Source: Telopea speciosissima
Taxonomy: Eukaryota > Streptophyta > Magnoliopsida > Proteales > Proteaceae
Assembly (NCBI RefSeq): GCF_018873765.1
Contig: NC_057922.1
Location: 64,690,755 to 64,754,754 of the forward strand
DNA length: 64,000 nucleotides
Reading direction: 5' to 3'
A program made the translations under genes and the position numbers. Below are positions 34,971 to 47,429 of the stretch, piece after piece; within the stretch, counting starts at the first letter, position 1; every line of letters starts with the position of its first letter. The notes under the pieces are model-generated. The model was not told where the DNA came from. It was given only the letters and a program-made list of their open reading frames with translations, and searched no databases.

Positions 34971-36296
34971 TTAATACGAAGGTTTTTTGTTGGAATATTC
35001 AAGGGGTCCACTCTTTATGTTCTAAGCGAGCTTGTCATTGCATCAAATTTAGACCTGATATAATTTTTCTTCTTGAAACTCAGTGCCAGACACTAAATGT
35101 TAAGGTACTCCCTTAATCTCTTCTATCTTGCTCTTCTTTAGGGTTTCCTCTTAGCACTGGTTCTAAAGGTTGCAGTGAAGGAATATGGTGTTTTGCTTGT
35201 TTTGTTATTTAAGAAATTTCAGTGTATATGGGTTTGCGCTTTATTGCTATTACTTTAGTTGCTCCACAGACCGAGTCATTGTTGTCTAATTGGAATATAT
35301 GCTGATTATGCTCCCCCATCTTTGTTTAAAAAATTCCTTTTTGGACAGAGCTCCATGTCTTTGTTTCTTCGCTATCATTCATGTAGTTATCCTAGGTGAT
35401 TTTAATCAAATTATTTTTCCTTTTGAAAATTGGGACTTGGGAGGGAAGGCTCCATCTATTAATGGCCCTATATCCCAGGAACTGGCTAATTTAATTTCTA
35501 GTTTTGGTTTAAAAGATATTCCCCTAAGAGATCTCGGTTTACATGGTCAATAAAAAAAAACCACCCTGCCTTGTCAAGGAAGTGTTAGATGGGGGCTATG
35601 GCTAACCCCATGTGGTTCTCTATTTGGAGCCATGCCACTCTTACTTCATTACCTTCATTTAGGTCCGTCCATAACCCAATTATGATTTCATACTAATCCT
35701 ACGGAACATGCTTATAAAAAAACTTTTTTCATTTTAAAGCAGCTTGGTTAAGCATCCCCAATTCTTCCATTTTTTTTTTCAAGGCCAAATGGGATTTTCT
35801 TGGATCTATAAACTTACTTTGAGATTTACATCAAATGAAGCATTTTCTTTTTTACCAATATCAATATTTGGAATCTCTGGACCCAACCCCTCAGACTTTG
35901 TCTCAACTTTTTGAGTTGACTAATAATCTTAATTGGTTGTTAGAGACTGAAGAAATTTATCGGTTACAAAAATCTAGAGTTACTTGTATTCAAGAAGGAG
36001 ATAAGGATACCAAAATTTTCCATTCTATAGCTAATCATTATCTACGTATGCAATCTATAGCATATATTATAGATATTAGATAGTAATGGTAATAAAGTGT
36101 TTGATTCTCCATCCATAGCTAAGCTATTTGCTAATCATTTAGGAAGTATATATACTACATCTAACCTGTTGGATCCCTCTTTCATTGAAAGCCTTTTTTA
36201 TCCTATAATATTAGAAGAAGAAAATTTGGCCTTAGTTTCCTTGCAAGCTGTGGAGGGGAACTTAAAGCTATCATTTTTGGGATTGGAGCTTATAAG

Positions 36297-37713
36297 CAAG
36301 GTTCGAAAACTCGGGTCTCGGAGCCATCTCGGCCCAGCAAAAAACCGAGTTGGGCCGAGATCTCGACGAGTTCGTGCATTTTTTTTTTTCCGACTCGGAA
36401 GCCCATCTCGGGTTGTTTTAGACCTCTTTTGGGTCTGAAAATCGGTATGCAGCCTATTTTAGGCCATTTAAACACAATGGCATTATTAGATTTTGCAAAA
36501 ACAAAGTCCAAATAGGAGTTTCAGTTAGTTAGAAAGTAGGACAGACACTTACTTATTCTAGAAACCAGGACAGACACAGGACAAACAATCTTATTTATGC
36601 CAAATATCATTTAAGTAAATGTTATTTCATTTACTTAAGATATTATTCATAAATAAGCAAATACCCCCCTATTTGAATCCAATAAAAATAGTTAAAAAAT
36701 CAAATTCCAAAAGGAAAAAAGTCAACCCCAGTTCAAGAAACAAAATGGATTTTCGATAGGTGCAATTTTCAACTTTCTAATCTTGGGGTTTTCTCAAATC
36801 TAAAATTCCATAAATCTTAATATGGTAAAACATTGCTAAAAACCAAAAGTGCGTAAAATATTCATTTGTTTTGATGTCCAAAAATATATTTTCATTGAGC
36901 GATTTTGGAGATTAGCGACACGAATAAGTTTGATGTAAATAACTCCTTCAATATAAATCGATTTAAGCAATCTTGGACTTTTGGAAAGCTTTCAAAACAT
37001 AGCTTTCCAACAAGTCCAAGATTGCTAAAATCTGATTTATATTGAAAGAGTTATGTAACGGTCAAACTTAATTCGGTGTGCGCGAATGCTGTCAAAATCG
37101 CTCTAAATGAAAATAATTTTTTAGACATCAAAACAAATGACTATTTTACCGCACTTTTGGTTTTTAATAATGTTTTACCATAATAAGATTTATGGAATTT
37201 TTAGATTTGAGAAAAACCCCAACATTAGAAAGTTGAAAATTACACCTATCGCCGAAAATCCAGTTTTTGTTCTTGAACTGGGGGGTTGACTTTTTTTCCT
37301 TTTGGAATTTGATTTTTTAACTATTTTTATTGGACTCAAATGGGAGGGTATTTGCTTATTTATGAATAATATCTTAAATAAATGAAATAACAAATACAAA
37401 AGCATTTACTTAAATGATATTAGGCATAAATAAGTGTTTGTCTTCTCTGTCTTGCTTCCTGGCATAGATAGGTGTTTGTATAGATAGGTGTCTGTATACC
37501 AAGAATTTCCAGCAAGATCTCGAGATCTAGCACTAATATAAAGGACCTAGATGGGCATTTTCCTATGTCAAACTGAGATCTCCGAGAGATCTCGCCGAGA
37601 TCCGCCTCGAGATCTTGGCGAGATCTCGGACAGATATTGACATTTTAAGTTTCGTAGGCCATTTCGACTCGGGAAATTGGAAAACCAAGAATCTCGGCGA
37701 GATTTCGGACTAT
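36297..37713. mobile_element. MULE-type foldback element, 1417 bp, with 9-bp target duplication
   Basis: Flanked by GCTTATAAG at 36288-36296 and 37714-37722 (9 bp, perfect). The ends are CAAGGTTCGAAAACTCGGG and, inverted, ATAGTCCGAAATCTCGCCG. The inside is a long inverted repeat: about 36640-37000 is the reverse complement of about 37010-37400 (for example CAAAACATAGCTTTCCAACA sits at the turn). It has no transposase; a 9-bp duplication with long inverted arms fits a non-autonomous Mutator-like element. Removing it and one duplication copy rejoins the LINE RT motif. Confidence 0.88.
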
Positions 37714-38732
37714 GCTTATAAGGTTCCAGGTCATGATGGTATTCCTGCAATTTTTTTATCAAAATTTGGGACACTATCAAAACAGATGTTCATTTTGTGC
37801 ATGATTTATTTACCTCTAACTCTTTACTTTTTGGAACCATCCATACTTTGTTATCTCTAGTGCCTAATAAAGAGAAAACCTTGCTGGTGGATGATATCGA
37901 CCAATTAGTCGTTGAACAATGACTTATAAAATTATAGCTAAGTTATTAGCCAATAGACTTAAATCTTTTCCATAGATTTATATCTCCATTCAGGTAGTTT
38001 TTGTTAAAGATAGACAAATTATTGATTTTGTGATATAGCTCATGAAACTTTTCATTACTTAACGCATCATAAGAGTAAATGTGGTTGGTTAGCCTTGACA
38101 TGTCTAAAGCACATGAAAAGTTAGAATGAGATTATTTATGTGCTATATTTGAATTTTTAGGATTTAGTCACCAATTGTGTGACATGATTAGTTATTTTAT
38201 TTCCTCTTATATATACTCTATAAAGATTGAAGGTAATTGTTTTACTTCATTAAACCAACTAGAAGCCTTCATTAGGAATGCCCTCTTAGTCCTACTTATT
38301 TATCACTGCTATGGAAGGATTATCTCGTTTATTAAATGTATATAGGGATTAAAATCTTTTTTTGAGGGTCAAAATAGAGATCTACACCTGAGGTTTCTCA
38401 TATTCTCTTTGCAAATCGTACTTTCATTATCTATAATGCAATTAAGAATGATATATCTACTATGCATGCTATTCTTCTTCTTTCTCAGGCTGGCCGATCA
38501 ATATTAATAAAATCTATTCTTAACTCTATTCCTACCTATTGGATATTCTTTTTGTTTCCTACTAAAATTTTTAACCTTCTAGATTATTAATTCTGGTTTT
38601 TAGAAGGTTCTAATAATGTAGAAGAAAAAAAAGGCCCTTGGTTCATTGGGCTTCAATTTGTTGTCCTAAATCCTTAGGAGGTATTGGCTTTCATAGCAAC
38701 CTTGTTCATAAATCATAATAAGGCTTTGCTAA

Positions 38733-39190
38733 GGCTCTCTTTGGCATAGTTTATATTTATATTTATGACCTATTTATGAATAATCAGTTATGTTAATAGG
38801 TTATGGGCTATAAACAATAATCATTTGGTTACTACTAGACATAACAGATTATATAATGAAAAATATATTTGGTATGCTTAATTGAAGAATATGTTATGTA
38901 TTATGGTGGGGGCGGGTGGGGTTGGAGAGACAGAGAGAGGGGGCAAAAGAGACGCTTTGTTCTAATTTTCGTTAATTTTACCAATTTACCCTCACTTAAG
39001 TAGCAATTATGCACATGTTCATTAATGGTACCCACATACACAAATGTTAACAGTTTATGGTGATAAATCATGAATTTATGCTTATATTGATTTATTTTAA
39101 TGAGAAATAGAGATCATAAATTATATCAAACACATCTATTTATGTTTATGTGCTAGATAAACAAAAATTTAAATTATACCAAAGAGAGCC
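38733..39190. mobile_element. Tourist-like MITE (PIF/Harbinger)
   Basis: Inverted ends GGCTCTCTTTGGCATAGTTTA / AATTATACCAAAGAGAGCC and the trinucleotide TAA duplicated on each side (38730-38732, 39191-39193). These are the hallmarks of Tourist elements. 458 bp, AT-rich, no ORF. Inserted in the plus-strand LINE. Confidence 0.9.
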
Positions 39191-39628
39191 TAAATAAAGT
39201 ATCTTTGGTGTGGAATAGCCTGGTCAAACTTCTGGTTTTACAGAAACAATGGTTTGTTCAAAGATAGGTGATGGAAACAATATATCTATTTGGCATTACC
39301 CATGGATACAATATTTTGATAATTTCCATGTTCCAATGCAGGCTCCTTGTAATACTTTATTTTCTAAAGTTATTGAATTGATTAATAATGGTGAATGGAA
39401 TTCTATCCATCCTTATTGTTTCTCTTTCTTGCTTATGTTGCAAATTATATCTTCAGAATTCCTTCAAGTAGAATGCCTTACCATGATTTTTGGATTTGTC
39501 TCCTTACTAAGATGGATCTCTCACAACTAGGGTGGCAGCAAATTTTTTTATCAATTTTCAAAGAGTGGCCGTTCATAGATCATCTAATAGCAAGGTTTGG
39601 AATGAGGACAGCTATTAGCAGCTAGAAT

Positions 39629-39729
39629 GAGCCTCGTGTGGTAGAGCACTTGGCTCCTAGGAGGTCTCGATTTCGAGCCTCCTATACCTCACCTAGTCCC
39701 CCCCCCCATCCCCTTTGCATAAAAAAAAT
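39629..39729 (+). mobile_element. tRNA-like SINE fragment in the LINE
   Basis: TGGTAGAGCACTTGG fits a Pol III A box and GATTTCGAGCC, 20 bp on, a diverged B box; a C-rich tract and an A run (39722-39729) follow. tRNA-derived retroposon or tRNA relic; it has no complete cloverleaf. Confidence 0.5.
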
Positions 39730-40879
39730 AGCATGATTTAGAATGTTGCGTGGAATTTTAAGATTCACCCAAAATTTTAAATGTTTCTTTGGAAAACTTT
39801 AATAGGGGGTCTTAATACCTGAGAGGGTGGTCCATTTCTTAAAACTAAATCCATATGTGTTTTTTGTCACAGGAAACTAGAATCGGATTGGCATCTATTT
39901 CTATCTTGTGATTTTTCTAAAAGGATTTGGGCTACAGAACCATTAGAGCTACGTACACAATCTCTCCAAGCTTCATCTCTTTCAATTTGATGGATTGTTT
40001 TCTGTTCAACTCATCTATGTCAAAATCTGAAAAAGAAAAGTGATTTTTTTAGTATTGACTATCACATTCTACTATATTTGGTTGTTTTGTAATCAATGTG
40101 TTTTCCATTATACTAGTCACAACCCTCTCTCTATTATCCATATCATTTCTAAACGAATTTATGATATAAAAAATCTTAACTCTTGTTATGCATGAACTGA
40201 CATCTCTAGATGATAAACTCCTAACTTTGGATGATTACCAAAGACTATCATCTATAGATCAACCAATTATTATCTGTGATGGCAGCTTTGATCATATTAC
40301 AAAGAGGCAGGATGGATTTTAATAATGTTATTTAACTCTCAGATTACTGTTGCATATATAAGCTATGGTTTTTCAAGATGTGCTCAAGATCCAGAAGCGA
40401 TGTGAATTCTACAGAGATTGCAAATGACACAGGAAAAGGGATGGAAAATCATAGAAGTATGAACTGACTGTCAAGAGTTGGTGACCTGGTTGACTCAAGG
40501 GAACCATACAAAGATGGCCTTAGGAGTTATTTCATTATTACAAGAAAAATTTCGGTAGCATATAGGTTGGCTAAAAAGGCTAGGTTTTAAAGAGCTTAAG
40601 GGCAAAATAATGATAAATGTACACATATCGTTCTCTTAATGTTAATATTTTCTTTTCTCGTCAAAAAAAAAAAAAAGTCCCACCTCTTTTTTATTTTATG
40701 AGAAAGAAAATAATACAATTAAGAAACAAAGCTAAATGTACATCTATAGTAATTTTGTCATTAAATTTAAAAGAATTAGCCCTATTAGCCAAACAATGCA
40801 CCAAAGAAGCTATCTATTATTCTTCAAAATATAATATACAAAAACAACAATGAAGATAGCATTGAAATATAATATAAGA

Positions 40880-43800
40880 GCAAGAACAACTCCCACAGCC
40901 AACAGGATCGATTTCACCAAATCTTGACAATCAGTCCAAACTTCTATGATTTTCTATCCCTGCTCTTTTACCCTTACAACCCTTAATGTAATCCCTTGGC
41001 TTCTGGTTTTTTACCACATCCTAAAAACATAGTCCATATATGACATAACAAATTGAGAGTCAAAACAATAAAACTGAGGATCATCTTGCCTCACCTGTTA
41101 GAGGGTTAAAGCTGTCATCATAGATATAAAAAAATGTTGATCCATAGATGATAATCTTTTCGTTATCAGCCAAAGTTAAAAAATTGATTGTCAAGAGATA
41201 GTGGTGCAAGAATAACAAGGCTTAAAATCCTTAACTCATATATCTATTTAGAAATAATATGGACTATAGATAGGGGATTGGGGTTAAGATGATGGAAAAT
41301 ACATGTTATGAAACAACCATATATAGTAGAATGTAATGACAAATACTGACAAAGTCACAATCTTACTAGTTTTAGACATTAAAGGATTCGATTAAATTGA
41401 AAATAGACAAAGCTTTAATAGATTCAATACGCAAGCCTAATGGCCCTGCAACCCAAATTCTCTTAGTATACTCACAAGAAAGAAAAAGATGCCAATCAGA
41501 TTCCATTTCTTTGTGACAAACACACACATAGGGTTCACTTGTAAGAAATGAAATAGTTTCTTCCTAGTATAAGGCCACCTACTAGAATTTTCCATAAAAA
41601 CAATTTAAATTTAGGGTGAATCTTAAATCTCCAAACAAAATTCCAAATCTTACTGTTAGATGCCCTAATAGTGAATGAACCTGTTTCTGTAAGTGGATAT
41701 ATCCAAAAATCTTGATGTTACTTTCTACATTAAGAGATTTGCAATATAGTATTCGCATTACGAGTAGGAAAAAGAGAACACAATATTATAATTCCACTCA
41801 ACATTAAGAATCAATTTACTCATCATAGAGAATAAGGTGTTGGGTGACATTACATAGGAATACAATAATTCTCAAGATATGGAGTTCAAGGGTCATGCCA
41901 AATAGAAATATTACACCCATCCCCTACCGTCCAACAAACCATTTGCTTCAATAAAGGCAAAACATTTGTAAGAGTATTACAAACCATATAACCCTTTTTA
42001 ATCAATATAGTTCCGTCAAATAACTCTAAATGATGGAAATATCGAGTTTTTTAAAGTTTTATCCATAAAACAGAGGGGTTAGTAATAAGACTAAAGTATT
42101 ATTGTAAATAAGGTTGCCACTAAAACCAAGTCCCCCTAAAGATTTGGGTTGACAAATAAAGAGCCAAGAAACACAGGACAAATTTTTCTTCACATTATCG
42201 ATTCCCTTCCAAAAGCAAAATTATTGAAATCTAGGAGATTACAAATTTTGGTACTGGAAAAGAAAGCAAAACATCTAATATGTGGGAATGAACTTTAGAA
42301 TAACCTAATTAATACTAATCTACCAAGCTTGAGAGAGAAGAGGAATTTTTCACTGACCTGATTTAGCTTTAACACTAATACCAACCTGACTCCAGATGTT
42401 TGATTCATTTCACTGAAGAAAAATGGGTGTGCCAAGATAAATAGCTCCTTCACGGCTGACCTTAACCCCCCAGACTGTGGTAAACCATATTTCTAACCTC
42501 CAAAAGGTGATGTACTAAAAAGAACTTTACTCTTATCAAAATTGATATGTTGTCTTGACAGGTCTAAAAAATAGCTAAGTATACCATGCAGAGTAGAGAT
42601 ATCATTCTTAGTAGCTCTACAAAAATAAAATTGTGAACAGCAAAGAGATGTGATATCTCCAGAGCATGTCGACCCATCTTAAGACCACAGAAAAGATTCA
42701 AGTCCCTATAAATATTTAATAATTGAGATAAACCCAAGATTTAAAGTATCGATATCGCGTATCGTATCGGTGGGGTGATTTTAAGAGACGTATCATATCG
42801 TATCATATTAGAGATATGTATTGCAAGCTATAGATACGCATGGAAATGGTCAAGATACACATAGAAATACACTTTTGGAGCAATAAAACTATATAAATAA
42901 GCAATATTGCAGTTTGTTCCTTGATTTGATTCATTTTTCAGCAAGGAATCAAAGCCTCAAGCATGAAATTTGAAAGAAGATGTCACAAAATTGAAGTTTT
43001 GGGTGACAACGTGTCCAAGTGTTGTTGGTGCTTTCTGGTTTCTAGAATCACGATTCTGAAGTCCCATGTACCTTTTACTATGCGTATCGCAATGTATCGT
43101 ATTGTATTGCATCGTATCGATTGACACGATGTGATACGTACCAATACTTTAATTTTTTTTAACCCCTAAATCAATCGTATCGAGAGTATCGTATTACGTT
43201 GTATCAGCCACGGCTGATACAATACGATAATGATCGGTACCATTTCCCCCCCCCCCCCCCAAAAAAAAGATGTATCTCATTGTATCATATTGATACTTTG
43301 CGATACCGATACGTATCGGCCGAGACAAAACGATACAGTGCGATACTTTAAACCATGGATAAACCTTCCATAGCAATAATAAATAAGGACTAAGAGGACA
43401 CCCCTAGCGAAGACCTTTAAATGGTTCAATAAAATCAAAACAGCTACCCTCAAGTTTTCTAGAATATGTACAAGAGAGACAAGATAACTAATCATATCGC
43501 ACCAATGTTTGACTAAAACCTAGAATTTCAAAGATAGCTCGTAAATAATCTCATTTTCTCATTTTAATCTATCATAAGCTTTAGACATATCAAATAATAA
43601 AAGATTTCATGAGCTATAACATTATAAGAAATTTGTCTACCCTTAACAAAAACAGCCTGAAAAAGGAGAGAGAAACCTATTAAGAAAAGGCTTAAGGATA
43701 CTAGATAGTAATTTTGCAATGATTTTATAAGCTACTGTACAAAGAATAAAGGCTATTACTCATCAACATAGAACATCAGTATTAATAGTATCTCAACAGT

Positions 43801-44035
43801 TTTGATAAAAATTGTCGGATTACCATCATGACCTGCAACCTTATAGGCACCAAAGACAACCTCTTTTACTTCCTCTCCAATAGCCATAAAAGGAACAACA
43901 AACACAGTAATACCATTATGATCAACAATGTAAGATATAAATTGTTTACGAAGATGATGATTAGCTATGGAATGAAAAAAAATTAGAATTTTTATCTCCC
44001 TTTTGAAGATAAGTATTAACATGATACACTTCAAT
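40880..44035 (-). pseudogene. Second L1-like LINE ORF2, inverted relative to the first
   Basis: Read from 44035 down: YLQKGDKNSNFF, FHSIANHHLRKQFISYIVD (43997-43910), VFGAYKVAGHDGNPTIFIK (~43850), then decayed RT, zf-RVT and, near 40940, a DCQDLVK-type RNase H phrase. The residues parallel the plus LINE block by block, so they are the same family. Endonuclease half absent. No intact frame. With 34971-40676 it forms a tail-to-tail inverted pair, about 200 bp apart. Confidence 0.83.
42736..43357. mobile_element. MULE-like MITE with GTTTAAAGTATCG ends
   Basis: Ends AAGATTTAAAGTATCGATAT and, inverted, CATGGTTTAAAGTATCGCAC. Flanking 9 bp are GATAAACCC (42727-42735) and GATAAACCT (43358-43366). 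The body is packed with CGTATCGTATCG-type palindromic phrases and includes a C-run/A-run junction near 43246. Inserted in the minus LINE. Confidence 0.82.
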
Positions 44036-44040
44036 CAGCA

Positions 44041-45230
44041 GTGAATCACTTTCACAAGTATTATTTTCCTATATTACCATGATTACCTGTGATTCTCTTT
44101 CTTTATATAACTTTGTAACACAATCATACACTATAAAATCTTCTCTATATAACGGATACCGATTCACACCCCATGATTCAAGTAGAACTCATCTACAGGA
44201 TTTCTAATTATTTTAAGGTATCAGTTGCTTTGGTTCAGTTGTCATCTCTTCTAAGATTTCGTTCTCTGCAACTACAATGGTTTCCACTCTTTGTTCTTCC
44301 TCTGTTTCACTCCCCTCCATTCCAAGCTATCGAAGTATATCGAGCATAGGAGAAGGTAATCGAGATTCCCTTCTCCTATGCTCGACATACTTCAACACAA
44401 GCATCACCGATATTATGACCATCTGTCTAGGCGGTCTCAACTACCTCATGTGGCGATCCCAACTTGAGACTATTCTTATCACTCATGATTTATACTCTCA
44501 TTTGTTGATGGTATGTCTTCTCCCACACCGGAATCGATCCTATCTTCTTCGGCTTCTCTTATGGCTCCCATGGTTATCGATCTTGCTTACCTCTCCTAGC
44601 ATTTGGATCAACTTGTTGTCAGATGGATCCATGCTACCATCACCGAGTATTATGACTCAGGTGGTTGGTCTCTCTACTGCTCATGAAGTCTAGACTTCAT
44701 TAAAAACCACCTCTAAACAGAATTCTCGAGCTCACAATGCACTTGAAGTTTCAACTTCAAACTATGAAGAAAGGTTCTCTATCTTCTTCTGATTATCTCA
44801 ATAAAATCAAGTCTTTTAGTGATGCCTTAGCCACTATTCAGCAGCCTATCTCTGACAATGATTTGGTTCTTTATGCTCTTGGTGGTCTAGGCTTTGATTA
44901 TGAGTCCTTTGTGACCTCATTAACCACTCTCCTTGATCTTTGCAATTACAATTCTCTACTTTCCTATTTGCTTAATCATGAACAACACTTGCAACAATTT
45001 CATTCCACTCCACCAACCGACTCAACTTCCATTACAGCCTTATTATCTACCACCTCAAACAATACTGCGCTTTCTGCTGGTCGTGGCTTCTACCGTGGTG
45101 GTCATAATAGTCTTAAAGTCATTGTAGTTAAGCTCGCGATACCAACTATGGTCGTGGTTGTGGTGCTCGTGAGCACACTCGTGGCTCTTTTTCGCATCCA
45201 GGAGTTCTTGATCCTAATGCAAAATCGACC
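44041..45230 (+). pseudogene. Copia gag remnant with leader
   Basis: The leader ends with AAGGTATCAGTTGC (~44216), resembling the initiator-tRNA primer site, so 44041-44210 may be the 5' LTR. The gag region starts at 44277 with GGLNYLMWRSQLETILITHD, continues with MKKGSLSSSDYLNKIKSFSD and YALGGLGFDYESFVTSLTTL, the UBN2-type copia gag core, then SAGRGFYRGG before a zinc-knuckle region that is frameshifted. One frameshift near 44690. Everything downstream (integrase, RT) is missing; LTR debris of another family begins at 45220. Confidence 0.85.
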
Positions 45231-45312
45231 TTGAACCAGGGAAACCAGCGGGAGATCGGTTGCAGCAAGATCAATACAATAAAAGAAACAAAATTAAATA
45301 ACTAAAACTCTT
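45220..45312 (-). repeat. LTR end fragment, inverted
   Basis: Reverse complement of the LTR end at 45728-45820 (TGCAAAATCGACCTTGAACC on plus). It abuts the copia gag remnant. Confidence 0.8.
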
Positions 45313-45363
45313 TTTTTATTACTATTTTTCTTTTTACATATGAAAGAGAACATAAAGGATAAG

Positions 45364-45965
45364 TGATGCAAATCAAAGCATGAAGAACAGGACAAAAACA
45401 GATTTCAAAAACAAAGTTACTGTTTGTATGAACAGTGTTGTGGGTCCCAGCTTAGATCATGTGTGCCTCTATTCTAGAAGCCTTGGAAAGCAAGCCAAGC
45501 TATAAATAGGCTCCATCAGTTGCACTTGTATAAGAATTGGAGAATAGAATTTTGAGGCCATGCGTGTCATCAGTTATGGGAGAATATTCCCTATTCAACA
45601 GTTGGGATAGCTGTAGGTGAGAGACCCAGGGCTGAGATGGCCCACCCCCTACCCCCTTTATCTTCTTCTCCTTTCTTCTTATCCTTTATGTTCTCCATTA
45701 TGTAATAGAAAAGAGCAGCAATAAAACAAAGAGTTTTAGTTATTTAATTTGTTCCTTATCGTGTTCATCCTGGCTGCAATCGATCCCCCGCTGGTTTTCC
45801 CTGGTTCGAGGTCGACTTTTGCATTATTTGGGATCAGAGCCATTGAAGGACGGCAGACGGCGTTGATAGTTGTTGAATCCTTCTTCCTATTGAAGGTTGA
45901 TTGTGCAAATCTGATTCGACAACTCTACCAAACTCGAGGACGAGTTTTCTTTCAAAATGGAGAGA
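45364..45965 (+). mobile_element. LTR and primer site of an LTR element
   Basis: LTR 45364-45820 starts TGATGCAAATCAAAGCATGA and ends GGTCGACTTTTGCA. It is followed by TTTGGGATCAGAGCC, the initiator tRNA-Met primer-binding site, and about 140 bp of internal sequence, ending at purine-rich AATGGAGAGAG just before the next LTR. No coding genes remain, so a deletion product or TRIM-sized derivative. Confidence 0.83.
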
Positions 45966-45967
45966 GT

Positions 45968-47420
45968 TGATACAAATCAAAGCATGAAGAATAGGACAAA
46001 AACAGATTTCAAAAACAAAGTTATTGTTCACATGAATATTACCCGAGGTGAACAGTGTTGTGGGTCCCGACTTAGATCAGTTTTCTTCTATTCTAGAAGC
46101 CTTGGACAGCAAGACACTCCAGGATCGATGGAACACCTTCTAAAAGATTGAAGACCAAGTTAGCTTCCTTTTTTGACAAGGATCTAGTTTCTATTTTTGA
46201 GAATATTTTATAGTTTCTATTTTTTAAGCCTCGTCAAAGTTAGAGTTTCTATTTTCGTTGCTTAACTTTTATTTAGAAATCTCTATTTTGTTAAGTTTCT
46301 ATTTCAATCCTTTGTTTCCTTTTAGTTAGATTTAGTTTCTATTTTCGTTTGGTTTCTATTTTTAAGACTTTCTATTTTGTGAAGCTTAGGCCAAGCTATA
46401 AATAGGCCCCATCAGTTGTACTTGAATCAGAATTGAGAATAGAATTTTCTGTCCAATTTAGCCATCAAATTATGGGAGATCCTCCTTGTTTCAACAGCTG
46501 AGATAGTTGTGGGTGAGAGACACAGGCTGGGATAGCCATTCCCCTACCCCCTTCTTCTATCTTCTCCTTCTCCTCTTTATTACCCTGCTCAATCGCTGTT
46601 GAACTGCTGCTGCGAGTCTTCAACTGCTACTGCCTGTGACTGCTACTGTTGCTGAAGATCCTCTCTCAAGGCTGAAGACATCTTTTCTCATTGTGGTTGC
46701 CGCTGCTGAGAGTACCATCGACTGTAGCTGCTGCTGCACCTCTGCAATTCCTCTGGCTGAGACTTTCTAATTCCATAACACCCCCAAACCTTCACCAACC
46801 CCACTGGGTTTTTGGAACTCAGTTTTCCCGTACCAATCCCTCCACTCGATTGTCATCCACCTCATTCCACAGCCTGAAACATCCAAAATCCTCTTTCTTC
46901 CATCTCCACTTTTATCCATCAGAATTGACCCAAAATAGCAGGCCAATCTTCAATCACCAAGTCCAACACTCGGCTACTGCTGGAGTCATAGAACAGCACT
47001 GTTTTGGAGGGTTTCTCTTAACCTTCTATTTTGGGGTTTCACACTACTACCTTCACTGATATCTCCACATCAGACCATCAGAACTGAATCAAATCTGGAG
47101 TCAAGCATCCGCTCAGTATTATCTACACTCAATCCAAGTGTGGATCCAAACTGCTGCTTGGTTTGGTTTCTACACCCAACTCCCCTACTTTCTATTTTGG
47201 TGACCTTTCTCTTTGGGTGTCTCTAGCCATCTGAATTGGCTCAAATTTTGGGAGTCACTTGTGCAGGGCCAGACTTGAATTTGACCCTAATATCAGCCCC
47301 TTCTACTGGCTGAAACCTGTGTTCCAGCACAGACCTTAATTCTGAACTTGTGCTGGTCCATACCCTTCTACTAGGGTTTGTTAACTGATTATTGTGGGAT
47401 TACTTGGGACTAAATCTGCC
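45968..47420 (+). mobile_element. Second LTR of the same family, with longer body
   Basis: Starts TGATACAAATCAAAGCATGA, parallels 45364-45660 but contains an extra stretch of repeated GTTTCTATTTT phrases (46160-46380) lacking in the first LTR. From about 46560 the sequence becomes rich in CTGCTGCTG-like phrases and the homology to LTR 1 is lost; the right limit is uncertain. The 122-codon frame at 46691 carries no domain. Confidence 0.6.
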
Positions 47421-47429
47421 CTAATTTAG

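Larger units (their letters stand above)
34971..40676 (+). pseudogene. L1-like LINE ORF2 (endonuclease, RT, zinc knuckle, RNase H)
   Basis: From left to right: endonuclease start WNIQGVHSLCSKRACH (~34994), endonuclease motif VILGDFNQIIFPFENW (~35390), connecting region QEGDKDTKIFHSIANHYLR (~35995), RT motif YKVPGHDGIPAIF split by an insertion (36288/37722), zf-RVT block KIGDGNNISIWHYPWIQYF (~39255) and SDWHLFLSCDFSKRIW (~39898), and RNase H DCQELVTWLTQGNHTKMALG (~40466). It ends with A14 (40663-40676). Frameshifts and stops throughout: non-functional. Three later insertions lie inside it. Confidence 0.88.

Noticed and set aside
39629..39729. Functional tRNA gene
   Set aside because: Box A and B are present but the arms do not pair into a full cloverleaf and there is a retroposon-like C/A tail.
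46691..47059. 122-residue plus-strand frame
   Set aside because: Lies in LTR-flanking CTGCTG-rich sequence; composition is repeat-like, no domain.
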